Translations under genes and position numbers: made by a program
Assembly: GCA_963995525.1 (NCBI GenBank)
Contig: OZ023211.1
Coordinates: 57,610,420 to 57,674,419, forward strand
DNA: 64,000 nt
DNA from: Escarpia spicata
Taxonomy: Eukaryota; Annelida; Polychaeta; Sabellida; Siboglinidae
Direction of reading: 5' to 3'
Notes under the pieces: generated by a model
What the model was told of the DNA's origin: nothing
What the model saw: the letters and a program-made list of their open reading frames with translations, nothing else
The model's database searches: none
Shown: positions 27,070 through 41,039 of the stretch, piece after piece
Layout: each line of letters opens with the position of its first letter
How positions within the stretch are numbered: position 1 is the first letter of the stretch

Positions 27070-27750
27070 CTATATATATATTAAGAATCGTGTAGGTGTC
27101 AATGCTGATCCCTGTGGCACTCCACTCAAAACTGGTTCTATTATTACTCTCTGTCTTCTGTCTGTCAACTATGTTTCTATCCAGCTGATCACACCACCCC
27201 CTATAACATGTGCTTTAAAGTTTAAGCTACACTCTTTGATGTGGCACTTTATCGAATGCTTTCTAAAAATCTAAGCAGACAACATCCACTGGTGACCCAT
27301 CGTCTACCAACTTTTTAATTTCTTCAAAAAGCACGAAAGATTGGTTAGACAAGACCTAGCCTTCAAGAACCCATGTTGAGATTAATTTATTAATTTGTGT
27401 TTTACAAGGAATTCCGCCATGTGGTCTTTTATAAGTGTTTTTAGTAATTTGCATCAAACTGATGTTAAACTAATTGTGTGTAATTATTTGTCTTAATAAT
27501 GGCGTAATGTTTGCTTCTTTCCGTTCTAACGGAACGAGTGGTATAGTGATTTGCTCTACAATTTCATCAAGCAGTTTCGGTGGTATCCCGTCAACTCCAG
27601 GTGATCTGTTTTCTTTCATCTTCTTAATTTTCCTAATTTCATGAGTAACTAACAGTTGCCCTAAATGATCTGATTCATCTCCCTCAAATTTAGTAATAAG
27701 TACTGCTTTCTTCTCAGGCTTTTGTTTCACAGTCTTACCAACCAACTGCC
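26090..27750 (-). mobile_element. CR1/jockey-type LINE fragment (RT to 3' end), interrupted by a palindrome
   Basis: The minus strand shows an RT N-terminal part at 27470-27745 (IKKMKENRSPGVDGIPPKLL). The GVPQGSALTPTRFLIYI block is at about 27075-27150, then INDLDDEKSSKVLKFADDTK near 26865-26935 with the FADD catalytic box. C-terminal remnants (RRLRGEQIETFKILNG) lie near 26400-26460. Between FLIYI and NDLDD, which should be contiguous, lies an inverted copy of the GVPQGS segment around a TA tract. The 3' part (26095-26560) is homologous to 45580-46025. Frames are broken in several places, so no protein is expected. Confidence 0.78.
26939..27154. repeat. Perfect 216-bp palindrome with TA core inside LINE RT
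   Basis: The two 108-bp arms are exact reverse complements about the centre at 27046/27047. The outer 75-80 bp of each arm are the LINE GVPQGS region and the centre is a TA tract with one TAGATATACA interruption on each side. The minus strand therefore encodes the same RT block from the right arm, and the plus strand encodes it from the left arm. Confidence 0.93.
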
Positions 27751-29699
27751 TCTGTAGTATCTATCTCTTTGTCACCTGTATCGCTGTCGCTTCTCTCCCC
27801 ATTCTCTACAGTCTGGCCACATGGTGATCTGTCTGCACTGGCCCGTTTATCTTTCCTCTGCCGAACACTTTTCCAACAGAAACACGCAGTCGTGTGGTCG
27901 TTCGTTCGTTCGTTATTTTATATTCTCTAGATGTCTTTGTAAAGCGCTGTGAACTACACTTGATGTGGCGTGATATAAAATAAATATTATTATTAGTATT
28001 ACTTGTTCGTTTGTTTGTTCGTTCATTCGTGTGTGCAAGCGTGCGTGCCTGCGTTTGTGAAGTAGATAGTCACATGCATGTTCGCGTGTCGCCGGCCACG
28101 TCATGAGCAAACACGTGACTGTGAAGAAGAAGTATCATAATTATGTACTTGACCGCTGAGTAATGAACTCGACCAAAGTCTAAAGCATGACTACAATAGG
28201 TTAACTTTATCCATACTTAGGTCATGCCCTGTCAACAAACAGTTCGTGTCAAATGAAGTAGGCCTTACAATGATCCAATTTCACCGAAACCATAGATCGA
28301 ACCTACAGTGTCTAGCAATTGTTGTTTACTACGACAACTACCATGACATGTTCTGATAATACTTTAACACGATCATGTAATTGTATTACGTTCGGTACAG
28401 GCTTAAGCACAATACTTTATACTACAATGAATAAATGCATTAGTTAAAGCTGCTTCCTAGACTGACTTAAATGGCCCACCGTGAATCCGGTTCTTGGACA
28501 TTCAGATGTGTAATGTGTGAACAGTTTAAATAGTGTCCGTAGGTTTGCGTACATTTTGTTTAAATGTACAAACCATTGTTTTTGTTGTTTTATCTGGTAA
28601 CGTGTAAAGCCCAGCGGACTGAATCTGACAGCGACATTGTTTTTGAGAGAGCAAAGAAAGTCAACCACATGAACACATAAATAATCAAATCAGGCAGTCA
28701 CGTGGAGAGTCAAATTTTGAGAAAAATACACACTTGGCTCGATTCCCTGGAAGGAATTAAATACGTTAATGGGTCTTCTTCTTAATGAATACTCTATAGG
28801 TTTGCTTTAAAAAAAAAAATATATATTTGAAATGAGAGGAACGAAACAATTGGACGGGGATCACGTTTAAGGGCTACTGTAACGACACTTTCGCAGGTTT
28901 TAGTCGGAAATTTTACAATCAAATTATAACATCAAATGTCCTTGTCATATATATAACGACATTTAGTTGGTATTGGAATTAACGTTTGGTTAACAAATAC
29001 AACGTTAACAGCAGCTGCAAGATCATCAAATGGAAATGAAGCAGTTAGAAAGTACTCGCGAAGGTGGCACGAGATTTGACACAATGAAGAATGTTGTCAA
29101 TGGCCTATGCTATCACCGGGCAAACGGATAAAGCTAAGTAAAAATGCTGCTGCATCTGGGCAAGACCCGAGGCAATTAACTGTTGTGTCGTTGAAGTGTT
29201 TGTGCGACCGGCTGCCAGAGAGCGAGAATGAAGTGTTGATTATTATGAAGACAAGATGATGCAGTCCACACGCCTACCCTACTCGATACTGTCAATGGTG
29301 ACACGGGAGTATTGCTATTATTACACACGTACGAAAGCCGGATACGTGCATGTCAGTACGAAACGGTCGCGTTATATTTATTAGCCAACTAGTAACACTT
29401 GATAAGTTGAACATTTGACAACTCAACGATGCCCTTATTTGACGAGCTGGGTCAGATCGACAAGGTCATACTGACATTGCAACAAATACTGACATGTCTA
29501 CGCACAGGTATCTCGCGTGACACTCACGTATACGAGGGTCATATCACGCTGCCATGCCCTGCTATACGAATGTCACGACTGTTTTGAACTATAATCATCC
29601 TTCTGTTTGCCAATAATTACACATGCACTATATTACAATAATCCAAAGACCTCCTTAGTTATATGTTGCTGATCTAATTTTCCGAGTTACTCATTCCAT
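27751..29699. other. LINE/SINE-like tail then anonymous sequence
   Basis: 27925-27990 (GTAAAGCGCTGTGAACTACA, then ATAAATATTATTATTAG) resembles a LINE/SINE 3' tail. 28000-29699 has no recognisable feature. Confidence 0.35.
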
Positions 29700-30085
29700 C
29701 GACTTGTGTGTGTGTGCGTGCGTGCGTACGTGCGTGCGCGTGCATCCATGTGTTTTGTACATAGCTTGTCTACATTGTAACAACCACACACACGCACACG
29801 CACACACACATGTATATCTGGTACAATATATTCACGCTTCGTAATACAGTATACAATAATAACTATGTTATAACATTCGTGCATGTGTGCGTGCGAGAGC
29901 GCCTAGGTTCGTGCATGTGTGAGTGCAGGCGTATCTGTGTACGTATGTATGAGTGTGCGTGCGTGTGCGCGTGTGTTTGTGGGGTAGGTAGGTAGCAACA
30001 TATACGCGAGCACACACACCACACACGCACACACACACACACGCGCGCGCGCGCACGCACGCACACATGCACACACTCATATATG

Positions 30086-30129
<44 letters not shown>

Positions 30130-30570
30130 ATTTACCTGGTACAACACACTCACGTTTCGTAATACAGTATACAACAATAACGTAAATAACTTATTCTTAA
30201 TCTTATTCATGCGTGTGTGTGCGCGCGTACGTACGTGCGTGTGTATAAGTGTGTGTGTGCGTGCATGTGTGCGTGTGTTTGTACACACATCACACATACA
30301 CACACGCGCGCGCGCACCCACGCACATACCCACGCACACACAGACACATACACGCACACGAACACACGCACGCCCACACGCAAGCACACACGCACACACG
30401 CACACACGCACACACGCACACACGCACACACGCACACACGCACACACACTCACACATGCACACATGCACACACGCGCTCACTCGCACACGTACACACACA
30501 GACAGACACACACACGCGCGCACGCGCACGCGCACGTGCACGCGCGCGTACACGCACAGATTCACACATA
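29700..30570. repeat. Alternating TG-rich and CA-rich arrays with a duplicated core
   Basis: TG- and CA-rich blocks alternate several times. A unique core (TTCGTAATACAGTATACAA with flanks) occurs at about 29818-29865 and again at 30135-30180, each preceded by CA-rich and followed by TG-rich sequence. This indicates a segmental duplication of about 315 bp. 30370-30450 is a regular (CACACACG)n array. Confidence 0.85.
30085..30131. repeat. (TATG)/(TA)n tract
   Basis: TATATGTATATG units passing into TA; this is the bridge between the duplicated CA/TG segments. Confidence 0.9.
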
Positions 30571-31284
30571 CCCAAACACTTTAGTACGCAGCATTGCGTA
30601 TGCAGACAAGATCAACAAACCCTGTTACGTGATTGGTTGTCACAACTGGAGTATTGACTAATGTTAGATCGTAATGTTAAGTCTAGTATAAGAGTAGCAT
30701 TTCTCACTCAACGTGTCATATTTAGTGAAGAATCGCAATATGGAACCTCTCGCAGCGGCAAGCAAAGAGCCATGTACGTAAAACGTTTTGTTTTTTGTAA
30801 AGTAGAAAGCCATTTCCGAAAATACAACACCATCGAACGGATTATGAAATGTTAGCATTCGTTTTGGTCTTTGTTTCGAAGTATTGTATTAATAACGTAT
30901 TGAGACCTCCAAATTGCCATATTGAAAGTGTGAGTCTTTGTTGTAAGAAAGTTATAATTGCAAGTTCCAAATATGCAACCTCCTTGATGTGGATCTTATT
31001 CGTTCAACTGGCCTTCAGGGCGACCCTCGATTAAGGGACGGATTATGTGATTGCTATTCAACTTAGTTTAACTCTATATCTAAATTCAGCCTAAAATTTA
31101 TCCAGCCTCGATAGATTTATTTTTGGATCAATTTGCAGTCACTTTATTCTCAACGAGTCTATATTCGAAATTTAGCTCATTGCTGCAGTCGTTAGACTGT
31201 ATTTGGCACTAATCGTGTCGCAAGTCGCTTCAAAACCGCATCACCGAAGACAATACAAGTACAACATATTTTAGATTAGTGTCA

Positions 31285-31399
31285 AATATATATATATATA
31301 TATATAATATATATATAATAAATATATATAATATATATATATATATATATTATATATGTATTATATATATATATATATATAATAAATATATATTATATA

Positions 31400-31435
<36 letters not shown>

Positions 31436-31450
31436 ATATATATATATACA
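31285..31450. repeat. AT-rich (TA)n/AATA tract
   Basis: TA blocks with AATAAATA interruptions. No other content. Confidence 0.95.
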
Positions 31451-31934
31451 TGAAGGATTCTTTGGAAATCGGTAAAGATATATGTTGAGAACCACCTTGT
31501 GAATAATGTAAATGATCTAAATACAGTAGTAGATTATCAGATTATCAAATAAAGTAATATCAAAAGACAATCGAAACAAATAAAAGAAGAAAACAATTTG
31601 TATTCAGAATCATTCCGAATGAATAGCTATATACATATTATAAAAGAAACAATATGTAGTAGTAATGCATAATTAAACATGTAGTATGTCATTTTATGTA
31701 CTGTTCTGGTACATCCAACAGCAATTCAAGCTATCCAGTGGACGTACAATACGAATGAAATAATACTGAACAGAAGAACATAACATAACCTACACGAATT
31801 GCTCTCAGAACAATTCCACACCATTGCCATTTGTATAAGGTAACGTAAGATAATTTATATAATATTTTGTGATCATTAAGCTTTTACATACTCACTTATT
31901 GAGTGATAAGTATATGTGTCAAAATAAAAACTAC

Positions 31935-31976
31935 TGCCTGTCTGCCTGTCTGCCTGTCTGCCTGTCTGCCTGTCTA
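31935..31976. repeat. (CTGCCTGT)5 repeat
   Basis: Five eight-base units, 46 bp upstream of the first visible galaxin-like exon acceptor, in its pyrimidine-rich approach. Confidence 0.9.
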
Positions 31977-32022
31977 TCTGTCAATTCACCGAGTCGAGTG
32001 ATATATGTTTTGTTCATTACAG

Positions 32023-33968
<1,946 letters not shown>

Positions 33969-34108
33969 CCGACTACTCCAAGGGGATGCTTGTGAATACT
34001 TATAAGTGTTTTGGTTGTTTTGAACAAGAACACGTTACGTACATTGACGTCATTGTTGCCCTTTTTGTAATCATTAACACTTGTGGTTTCTATTCACGTA
34101 TCCCAGAT

Positions 34109-34320
34109 AGTGGGGCGCGGTGGTCTAAAACGTGTTGAACACCGGACTGTCAATTGATGGAACCGGGCATGGAGTCCGCCTCGTGCTCTTTGGAAACTTT
34201 AGCAATTTTGTTCACCCCACATTGCTATATAGTCTGTGGCGTAGCCATGATCGACGATATCAATGAATAGCGTGGCTGGAAGATTCAATGGAAGTTGAAA
34301 TTGTGTTTACGTGAACCGAT
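34109..34320 (+). mobile_element. SINE copy with tRNA-like head
   Basis: GGGGCGCGGTGGTCTAAAAC is the A-box region and GGAACCGGGCATGGAGTCC is a degraded B-box region. The family body follows (TTTTGTTCACC, then AGCGTGGCTGGAAGATTC). It starts 140 bp after the galaxin-like paralogue 1 stop codon, in its likely 3' flank. Confidence 0.65.
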
Positions 34321-35124
34321 CTGCAGCCATGTTTTAAAAATGCAAATACGGTGGACTGGGGTATTGTGCGCGAAGTAATATAGACAATGTGGACATTATT
34401 TCTACTATACGTGGGCGCTGTGGGCTATCAAAGACCTATATAGTGATGTGCAATGTACACATATATGTGCATGAAATGCAAGCGTGTTGCGTATACAGAA
34501 TACCTGACGTTACATAATTACAGTATCACATAATTGTACATATATTGTGATATGCACGATGTATATTATAGCGATATTTGACTAGAACGTCAACGCATTG
34601 TTTTAAATATAAAATAACATTCTGTGGTGTAGTGTTGATAATGAAATAAGACACACAAACACACACGCACACGCACACGCACGCAAACACAAACACACAC
34701 ATACACGAACACAAACACACACACACACATACACGAACGCACGAACAGTCGCGTGGCGCAGCCACCCACCACCCCAAGGCTTCCCAACCGTCTCATACAG
34801 CACAACCACGCAGTCTTACCCATCCTCCTAAACACCTGCCATGCTCACAAAAGCAGCCAAGCACGCGTACTTACTATGTAATACCTGGACATTTGCTATT
34901 TAGCCAATTTCAGAATTACTTCATTGTATGCGCAGGAGTGTGAATCATTGGCAAAGCAGCTGCATCTACACAACGCATTGATTATTTGTATGTTTGATTT
35001 TTTAACAACAAGTCTTCTAACCACTTCATTTAATCACGAAAACACTCGAACTACATACATTGTCGATCGTTCTTAATTACTGTTACGTTACGTTGCGCAG
35101 AATGAAATCGTCGCCTTCACTGCT
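34321..35124. other. Anonymous sequence
   Basis: Only a CA-rich microsatellite at 34645-34740. Confidence 0.4.
34645..34740. repeat. CA-rich imperfect microsatellite
   Basis: ACACAAACACACACGCACAC-type repeats with ACGAACACAAAC variants. Confidence 0.9.
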
Positions 35125-36005
35125 AGATGGGCGGCCAAGGACGAGGAAAGTGCTAAGAAAAAATTCATGGGCTTTTTTGTTACAAGCAGCCAACCACAAT
35201 TTAATGTTCTCTATCTACTTAGATTATGATATGGGTTGTTGAACTTTCTGATTTTGAATTTTTAGGTCAGAAAACGGGTTTTTATTTCAAATTTGACACA
35301 AATTTGATGAAAACCATATTGTGACTCAATAAGACGTAATAACAATGTTACACATTTTTCAACCAGTTTCTCTACGTAGACCACACTAAACACAATCGGA
35401 ATTTTTGCCGGTCCGATTTGGGATTTTTGGCCAGATATGGGTCTTTTTTGTCCAGAAAAATGCAAAATTTGACCAAAATTTACTTAAGCAACTGTGTTAA
35501 CCATTATTTTTTATGGTGTAATCAATGGGTTACAACTTTACAACCAGTTTAGATTTTGTTCACATATATCATCAGATATAGTAGGAGGCGTCGGCAAGAC
35601 CCAGTTTGGATTTGTGGTTAATTATGGGTTATTTTTTGCTAGCATCAAATTCGACACAAATTTGGTCAAAAGCTGTTTTTCCCACACGGGGCCTACTATT
35701 TATGTTACAAGTCGCCAATTAGTCACAGGTCACAGGTTTTTGTTTAAATATGAGTTATTCAACCAAATAACCAAACTGTGATTGAATAACTAGTTAGGGT
35801 GAAATCGGTGTGGTGCAACTTTTCAATCACGTCAGATGTTTGGCCTCGCGTTTCAATGTTTACGATGATGCGGGAAGCAAAATTGCCTCAGCGGGAGTGG
35901 GGTGCGCAGGCTCCTGTCGTACCGTCCCCCAGCCTATGGGCCTGCGTTTGGCTAAACCGACTGCAAGAGACAGACTTGTTTTTGGACTTGTATCCGTATG
36001 TTATG
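35125..36005 (+). repeat. Left arm of large inverted repeat (composite unit)
   Basis: About 880 bp, running from GGGCGGCCAAGG to the TTTTTGGACTTGTATCCGTA region. It matches 39400-40655 in reverse complement once the LINE insertion there is removed. The arm is itself built of related sub-blocks of about 180-200 bp, each with an ATGGGTTTTTT-like stretch, an AAATTTGAC(C/A) stretch and an ACAACCAGTTT-like stretch. No gene was recognised in it. A diverged partial repeat of its last 130 bp follows at 36100-36225 in the same orientation. Confidence 0.8.
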
Positions 36006-36099
36006 AGCTAAATGAAGGCACCTGACATTGCAGGAAGTCTTAAACAAACTTCCGCTAACCCCATGGTTACGTTGTTACGCCAACCCGACGGTACGCCTC

Positions 36100-36225
36100 A
36101 GCACATATCGCACCTCCACACATCCTACGGGCCTGTTCTTGGGCTACTCCGACTATAACTGCAGGAGACTCTCATGCATTTGGAGTCGCATCCCCATGTT
36201 ACAAGCTCAATAAAGATATCGGGAA
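36100..36225 (+). repeat. Diverged partial repeat of 35910-36015
   Basis: CGGGCCTGTTCTTGGGCTAC, ACTGCAGGAGACTCTCATG and TGTTACAAGCTCAATAAAG follow the same order as GGGCCTGCGTTTGGCTAAAC, ACTGCAAGAGACAGACTTG and TGTTATGAGCTAAATGAAG in the left arm. Many substitutions; no intact frame is shared. Confidence 0.6.
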
Positions 36226-37141
36226 AAGCATGACACATTGACCACACTTCAGGCCACACCCTGTGTATGGTGGTTGGACTGTTTGCATTGCTGCATCTGC
36301 CTGTAGCCCACCGTTCTACTTTGACCCGAAACATTTTCTGGATAACCGGACCTCACGTCTTACGTCTTTCCAAATGTTTTTACGTTGCAGAATTCTCCCT
36401 TTCCCAAAACTCCAATCAGCATGGTTTGTTTAGATACGATGGCTGCACTACTGGTGACGTCTCGTTTTAATTTACCAAAATTACATTGCATCACCTTTAT
36501 GTCCGTTCTGGGTGATTTTGTGACGATATAATTCAGTAAACGTGCGCACTTTCTGAGCACCGCGTTTTGCTAAAACATTTCAGGGCAATTAATTATTTTC
36601 AACATTTTTTTTTCAACGGCTAGTTGTGACGATCAGCTGATATGAATACTGCTATAAACATGTTAGTTCACCCCATAAAAGTAGACGATAACATGGACCA
36701 GTAACTCGAAAAAGTCACTGATTACGTAATGAGATGTTAACTGCCAATGTGTCTATTCTTCGTCCAATGTGGGCATTTTGCCTAACGAATTGCAACATTT
36801 GACCGACATATTATTAAGTAACAATTCCGTACGTAATACGTCTGTAATCAGTGTGTTATATGCCAACCGTATCGGATTGTTTTCACGTGCATTACTAGTT
36901 ATAAAACAGTGCGTTCACGAGATAACTGTAGGATTCTGATATATTTTAGGAGACCATCGACGGAAAGAACACCTTCACTCTTACAGTAGATATATTATTC
37001 TCGGGCAACGAGGATCAGTTCTTGAACGCTCTGGTTACGATCGTACTACCGGCAGACCAAAAGCTTTCCATCAACAAACTATAGATTCTAAGCTTCATTC
37101 ATTGCACCACGCCATATATATGTAGAATACATAAGGTATTT

Positions 37142-37144
<3 letters not shown>

Positions 37145-37182
<38 letters not shown>
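37145..37182. repeat. (TA)n tract
   Basis: About 19 TA units. Confidence 0.95.
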
Positions 37183-37184
<2 letters not shown>

Positions 37185-37424
37185 CCACGCCAAGCTGGCC
37201 ACTGGTACTTAACCATCCCCTGAATGTATTCCATCCTGACAACAAGATAGATGTATAAAGACTGCTTTCCAGAGACTGATGCATGGGTGTTTTTCCCGAT
37301 TTTTCCAAACAAACCAAAATGTACCATCTTGGTCCAGTTACATTGAAATTACCAGCACCATTGATCTTCCAGTGACAACGCTTGCTATGCGTCCAATTCT
37401 CCAGGCGTCGGCAAATGACACAAT

Positions 37425-37464
37425 GACTACCGTAATAAAATCAAAGATCTTCATTACGGTAGTC
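37425..37464. repeat. 12-bp perfect stem-loop
   Basis: GACTACCGTAAT and ATTACGGTAGTC are exact inverses separated by 16 bases. No gene or poly-T tail is nearby, so it is not called a terminator. Confidence 0.85.
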
Positions 37465-38184
37465 TTTCTTAACATGTACGTAACTAGCTGTGTTACTGGA
37501 AGTGATATAAGGGTGGACGTTTTATTTGTCACCTACACCCAGCAACCAGGAGCACCGTAAACACCTCCCCATTTTATGTAAACTCGTCGTATGTGGGGGA
37601 TTTGAAGAAAACTAAAGCGCAAAATCAACTGTTATGCATTTAAGTAAGAAAGCAGACACGCGCCTCACAATCATTACATGCATGTGATACAGCGACAAAC
37701 ACGTTCAATGGGTAGTGGTCGTGTACATTGTCACATACATTTTCTCTTACTGCTTCACTTTATATGCGACAAGCAAGAAGTTGTAGTTTTGATGGTGAGT
37801 TGTACAGCTCAGCAAAAGAAATGTTATCCTGTTCATATGTTTACCACCAAACATTCACAGCAAGCAACGGACAATATTATCTCGTTTCACAAATTGATAG
37901 ATTGCGGCTCCACAACATCAATGGCCAGATTCAGTAAGACGAACTATTGGATTGAATATGAATCAAACCCTCGTCTACTTGGTAGTGTTGGCTGAGATGG
38001 CACTACGTTGTATACATAGAAGTGTTCATCTGCAGGTGGTGTGGTGTCCCATATCCGTTTGGAGGTGAACGCATCTTGTAAATAACGCATTATATGTGTG
38101 TTATAACCGGTAATGTAGGTGAAACCAATCCGATATCGTTGACAGATTGTAACATACTGATTTCGGATAGAAATAGGAGGTTTA

Positions 38185-38420
38185 AATGGTTACTTAATAA
38201 TTTATTTGGTCAAATTTTATAATTTGTGAGACAAAAATGGCCCATATTGAACTAAAAATTAAAAACAACTTGGCAGCTAAAACGTCATTTCGTAGTCAGT
38301 GGCGACCTATGTATAGACTATTGAACATTTTGGCGTCCTGTAATATACACAGTAGGCCTCATGGCTTTTTAATAATGTTGTGTAAAATTTTATTTTAAGC
38401 GAAAAAAATGTCCCCTACTG
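38185..38420 (-). repeat. Third, degenerate copy of the 35-40 kb repeat unit
   Basis: The segment GGTCAAATTTTATAATTTGT followed by AAAAATGGCCCAT matches the reverse complement of the left arm near 35435-35480. ACAGTAGGCCTCATGG, then GTAAAATTTTATTTTAAGCG, matches the right arm at 39718-39780. Same orientation as the right arm, shorter and rearranged. Confidence 0.6.
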
Positions 38421-39399
38421 CACAAACATGGTGCCCCGTGTCTACTCTGAGGTGTCAACTAAGCCGGATATGTTTATGTAGCATTTCTGCAATTTATGTA
38501 TTTTTAGAATCTATTTCCTGGCCATTTTGTCTTGTTATTTTGTTAAAGTATAATGGTCAGGGTAGTGCACTACCTGTCGTAGACAGAACATATTGTGTTG
38601 CGTAATTATTTGTAAAAAAAACTTTTCAAAAAAATTATTTTTCTCTTTATCATAATATGTAACGAAACAGGAAGTCTGACCGTAGCATGAGCCCAATCAG
38701 AGCGGTGGACTGCGGGAAGAACACTTCTGGCAAATGGTCAACCGAGTCGGGTCAGCGAGCCAGCAGGTCAACGGGACGGCGGACGGCGTGCGGGCAACGG
38801 GACGGATACTTCCGGCGAACGGTCATCGTGTCCTGGTGTGACTTCGTGGCGAGCTATCGAAGTCGGGCTAGCGGAGCGTGAGCAACAAACTTTTGTTAGA
38901 CTACGTGGTGAGACCGTTTATAGGGAAGTGACAATTGCAATGCTATATCTTGCTGTTAGTAACCGACTAGACGACTGTGACCTGTCTATATATTGTATGT
39001 GATTAAGAGAGTATGTCTCTGTATTCTGGGAATAGTATAGATTCCCGATCTATGTATTTAATTGAAGGACTAGTTTCCCTTATACCAGGGATGGTGTAGA
39101 TTCTACCATGTTATTTACCGAGCGGACCTGAACCTGTAACGGGTTGACACGTGATGTTCCCTTGAGTGTGATTAATACTTAGTTTTTTTAACGGGCCGTT
39201 GTATTATAATTTTTGAGTATCAAAGATTATTTGAGAGCCGAGCAATGTAGGGTAGCCTAGAAGATGGATATTGTTGCTTTTATTTTTATTATAAAAATGT
39301 TCTTTGGCGTTTATATATGTAATAAAATTCATTAAATTTCCATTGTTCCTTGTTGCGTTGTTCACGGTTGCTGTCCTCATTCACAAGCGTTGACATCAT
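38421..39399. other. Interior of the inverted repeat, right part
   Basis: 38680-38880 is CpG-rich. 38990-39130 shows loose internal repetition (TAGATTCCCGATC and TAGATTCTACC). No gene recognised. Confidence 0.35.
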
Positions 39400-40655
39400 A
39401 AATACTACGGATACAAGTCCAAAAACAGGTTTGTCTCCTGCTGTCGAAGTAGCCAAAGGGTTCGCACCCCACTCCTGCTGAGACGTTTTGCTTCCCGCAT
39501 CGTAAACATTGAAACACGTGGCCAAACATGGTTGAAAGGTTGAAGCACACCGATTTCACCCTGAAAAATTAGCGGTAACTAGTTATTTAATCACAATTTG
39601 GTTATTTGGTTGAATAACTCATATTTAGCCAAAAACCTGACCGAAAAAAAACTTACTGTGAAACCAGTGACCTCTGTACAGAGCCAGTACCTGATTTGTG
39701 ACTTGTAACATAAATAGTAGGCCTCATGAAGGAAATACAGCTTTTTGACAATTTTTTTGTAAAATTTGATGCTAAGCAAAAATTACCCATAACCATACTT
39801 CTCGGTGGCTGGCCCGATCCTGTGGAATGCCCTGCCTCATGCAGTCAGGCATGCAAACTGCGTTGCCACTTTCAAATCACTATTAAAGACACACTTATTT
39901 CGACAGGCCTTCAAAGAACTTTGCAGTCCGCATCAGTGACATTTGTGCAATATTGACATTCGGTTAATGTACTTAGGTTGCAATTATTAATTAATTAATT
40001 AATTAATTATTATTAATTCATGTATAATATATACACTTATAAATATATATATTTATTCAGGTGTATCTAACTGACATTTTATGTAATTTTTATATGCTAC
40101 TTTTAAATCAAATTCGTTTACCTTTCTATTTAATATTTCTATTTGGTATGTTTTAAGTCATTTAATGTATTTTATTTATATTCTACGATTGTCAGCGCCT
40201 TTGAGCAGATTTGTCATCCGGACACACGGCGCTCTATAAATGTTTATAATAAAAATATCCAAATTGGGTCTTGCCGACGCCTCCTACTATAACCGATTAT
40301 ATATGCGAATAAAATCTAAACTAGCTGGAAAGTAGTAACTCACTGATTACACCCTGAAAAATAATGGTTGACATAGTTGTGTAATTACATTTTGTTTACA
40401 TTTTTTCACTTTTCTGGACATTTCTTGGAAAATGTATAACATTGTTTTTATGTTTTATACAGCCACAATATGGTTTTCAAATTTATGTAAAATTTTACAT
40501 AAAAACCCGTTTGTGACCTATAAATGCAAAATCAGAAAGTCCAACAATTCATATAATAATCAATAACGTATATAGAGAACATCTAAAATGGTTGGCTGCT
40601 TGTAACAAAAATCCCCACGAAAGTCATAATTCGTCGCCTTGGCCGCCCGTCTATG
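39400..40655 (-). repeat. Right arm of large inverted repeat, split by a LINE
   Basis: Reverse-complement homologue of 35125-36005. Shared landmarks include GTAGGCCTCATGAAGG versus the left GGGGCCTACTAT, GGGTCTTGCCGACGCCTCCT, and the outer GGCCGCCCGTCTATG. It is interrupted at 39793-40256 by a truncated LINE that is absent from the left arm. Arms are diverged by substitutions and small indels, so the duplication is old. Confidence 0.8.
39793..40256 (+). mobile_element. 5'-truncated L2/CR1-type LINE 3' end
   Basis: The first 130 bp encode FSVAGPILWNALPHAVRHAN followed by FKSLLKTHLFRQAF, the standard C-terminus of L2/CR1-type reverse transcriptase proteins. An AT-rich 3' untranslated region follows, ending in the typical GGCGCTCTATAAATG tail. 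It sits inside the right arm of a large inverted repeat, replacing about 10 bp that are present in the left arm, so both insertion borders are known to within a few bases. Confidence 0.85.
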
Positions 40656-41039
40656 CGAGAACTGCTCTACCGACTATGTATATAATATAAGCATGTCACA
40701 ATATACATAGAAGCATAAACATGATCCAGTTGGTTTAAGAAGAGAACTACGTTACCTTCTATTATGACCACAGTCAAGTCAAACTGCACCCGACATCAAT
40801 CCATTTTGGAGTGCAGATGGAGTTTCGTTGACATTTCAGAAGAGGAGACGAGATAAACTACCATGCGACATATGCTTTCACCAGTTGGTTCCTTTGCTCC
40901 AAACTGACTTTCCAGAAGGTACATTGTATCACAGACAGTCCGGCGAATCATTACTGCAATTGGTCAATCATTTCCCTAATTGGCCAGACATCTCCAGGAA
41001 TGTAAGGTGTATGGCGTTATAAAGCGGGAGCCCAGCATT
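40656..41039. other. Anonymous sequence with a short unrecognised frame
   Basis: A frame at 40828-41022 (KRRRDKLPCDICFHQLVPLL) is protein-like but short, and no relative was recognised. Confidence 0.3.

Larger units (their letters stand above)
30571..32022. other. Region upstream of the galaxin-like signal exon
   Basis: Should contain or precede the unseen first exon ending in AT before a donor. CCAT|GTACGT near 30772 is one possible site, but it is not demonstrable. Apart from AT and CTGT repeats nothing else was recognised. Confidence 0.3.
36226..38184. other. Interior of the inverted repeat, left part
   Basis: A further faint echo of the repeat unit lies near 36790-36830 (TTGCAACATTTGACCGACAT). 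Otherwise a TA tract, one hairpin and short frames without recognised domains. Confidence 0.35.

Noticed and set aside
35810..36025. Plus-strand frame with Cys residues, and its inverse near 39377-39559 (DSRRQTCF), as a third galaxin-like gene
   Set aside because: Frames are not conserved between the copies, no CC pairs occur, and the sequence is part of a repeat unit.
37425..37464. Stem-loop as a transcription terminator
   Set aside because: Eukaryotic context, no T-run, no adjacent gene.
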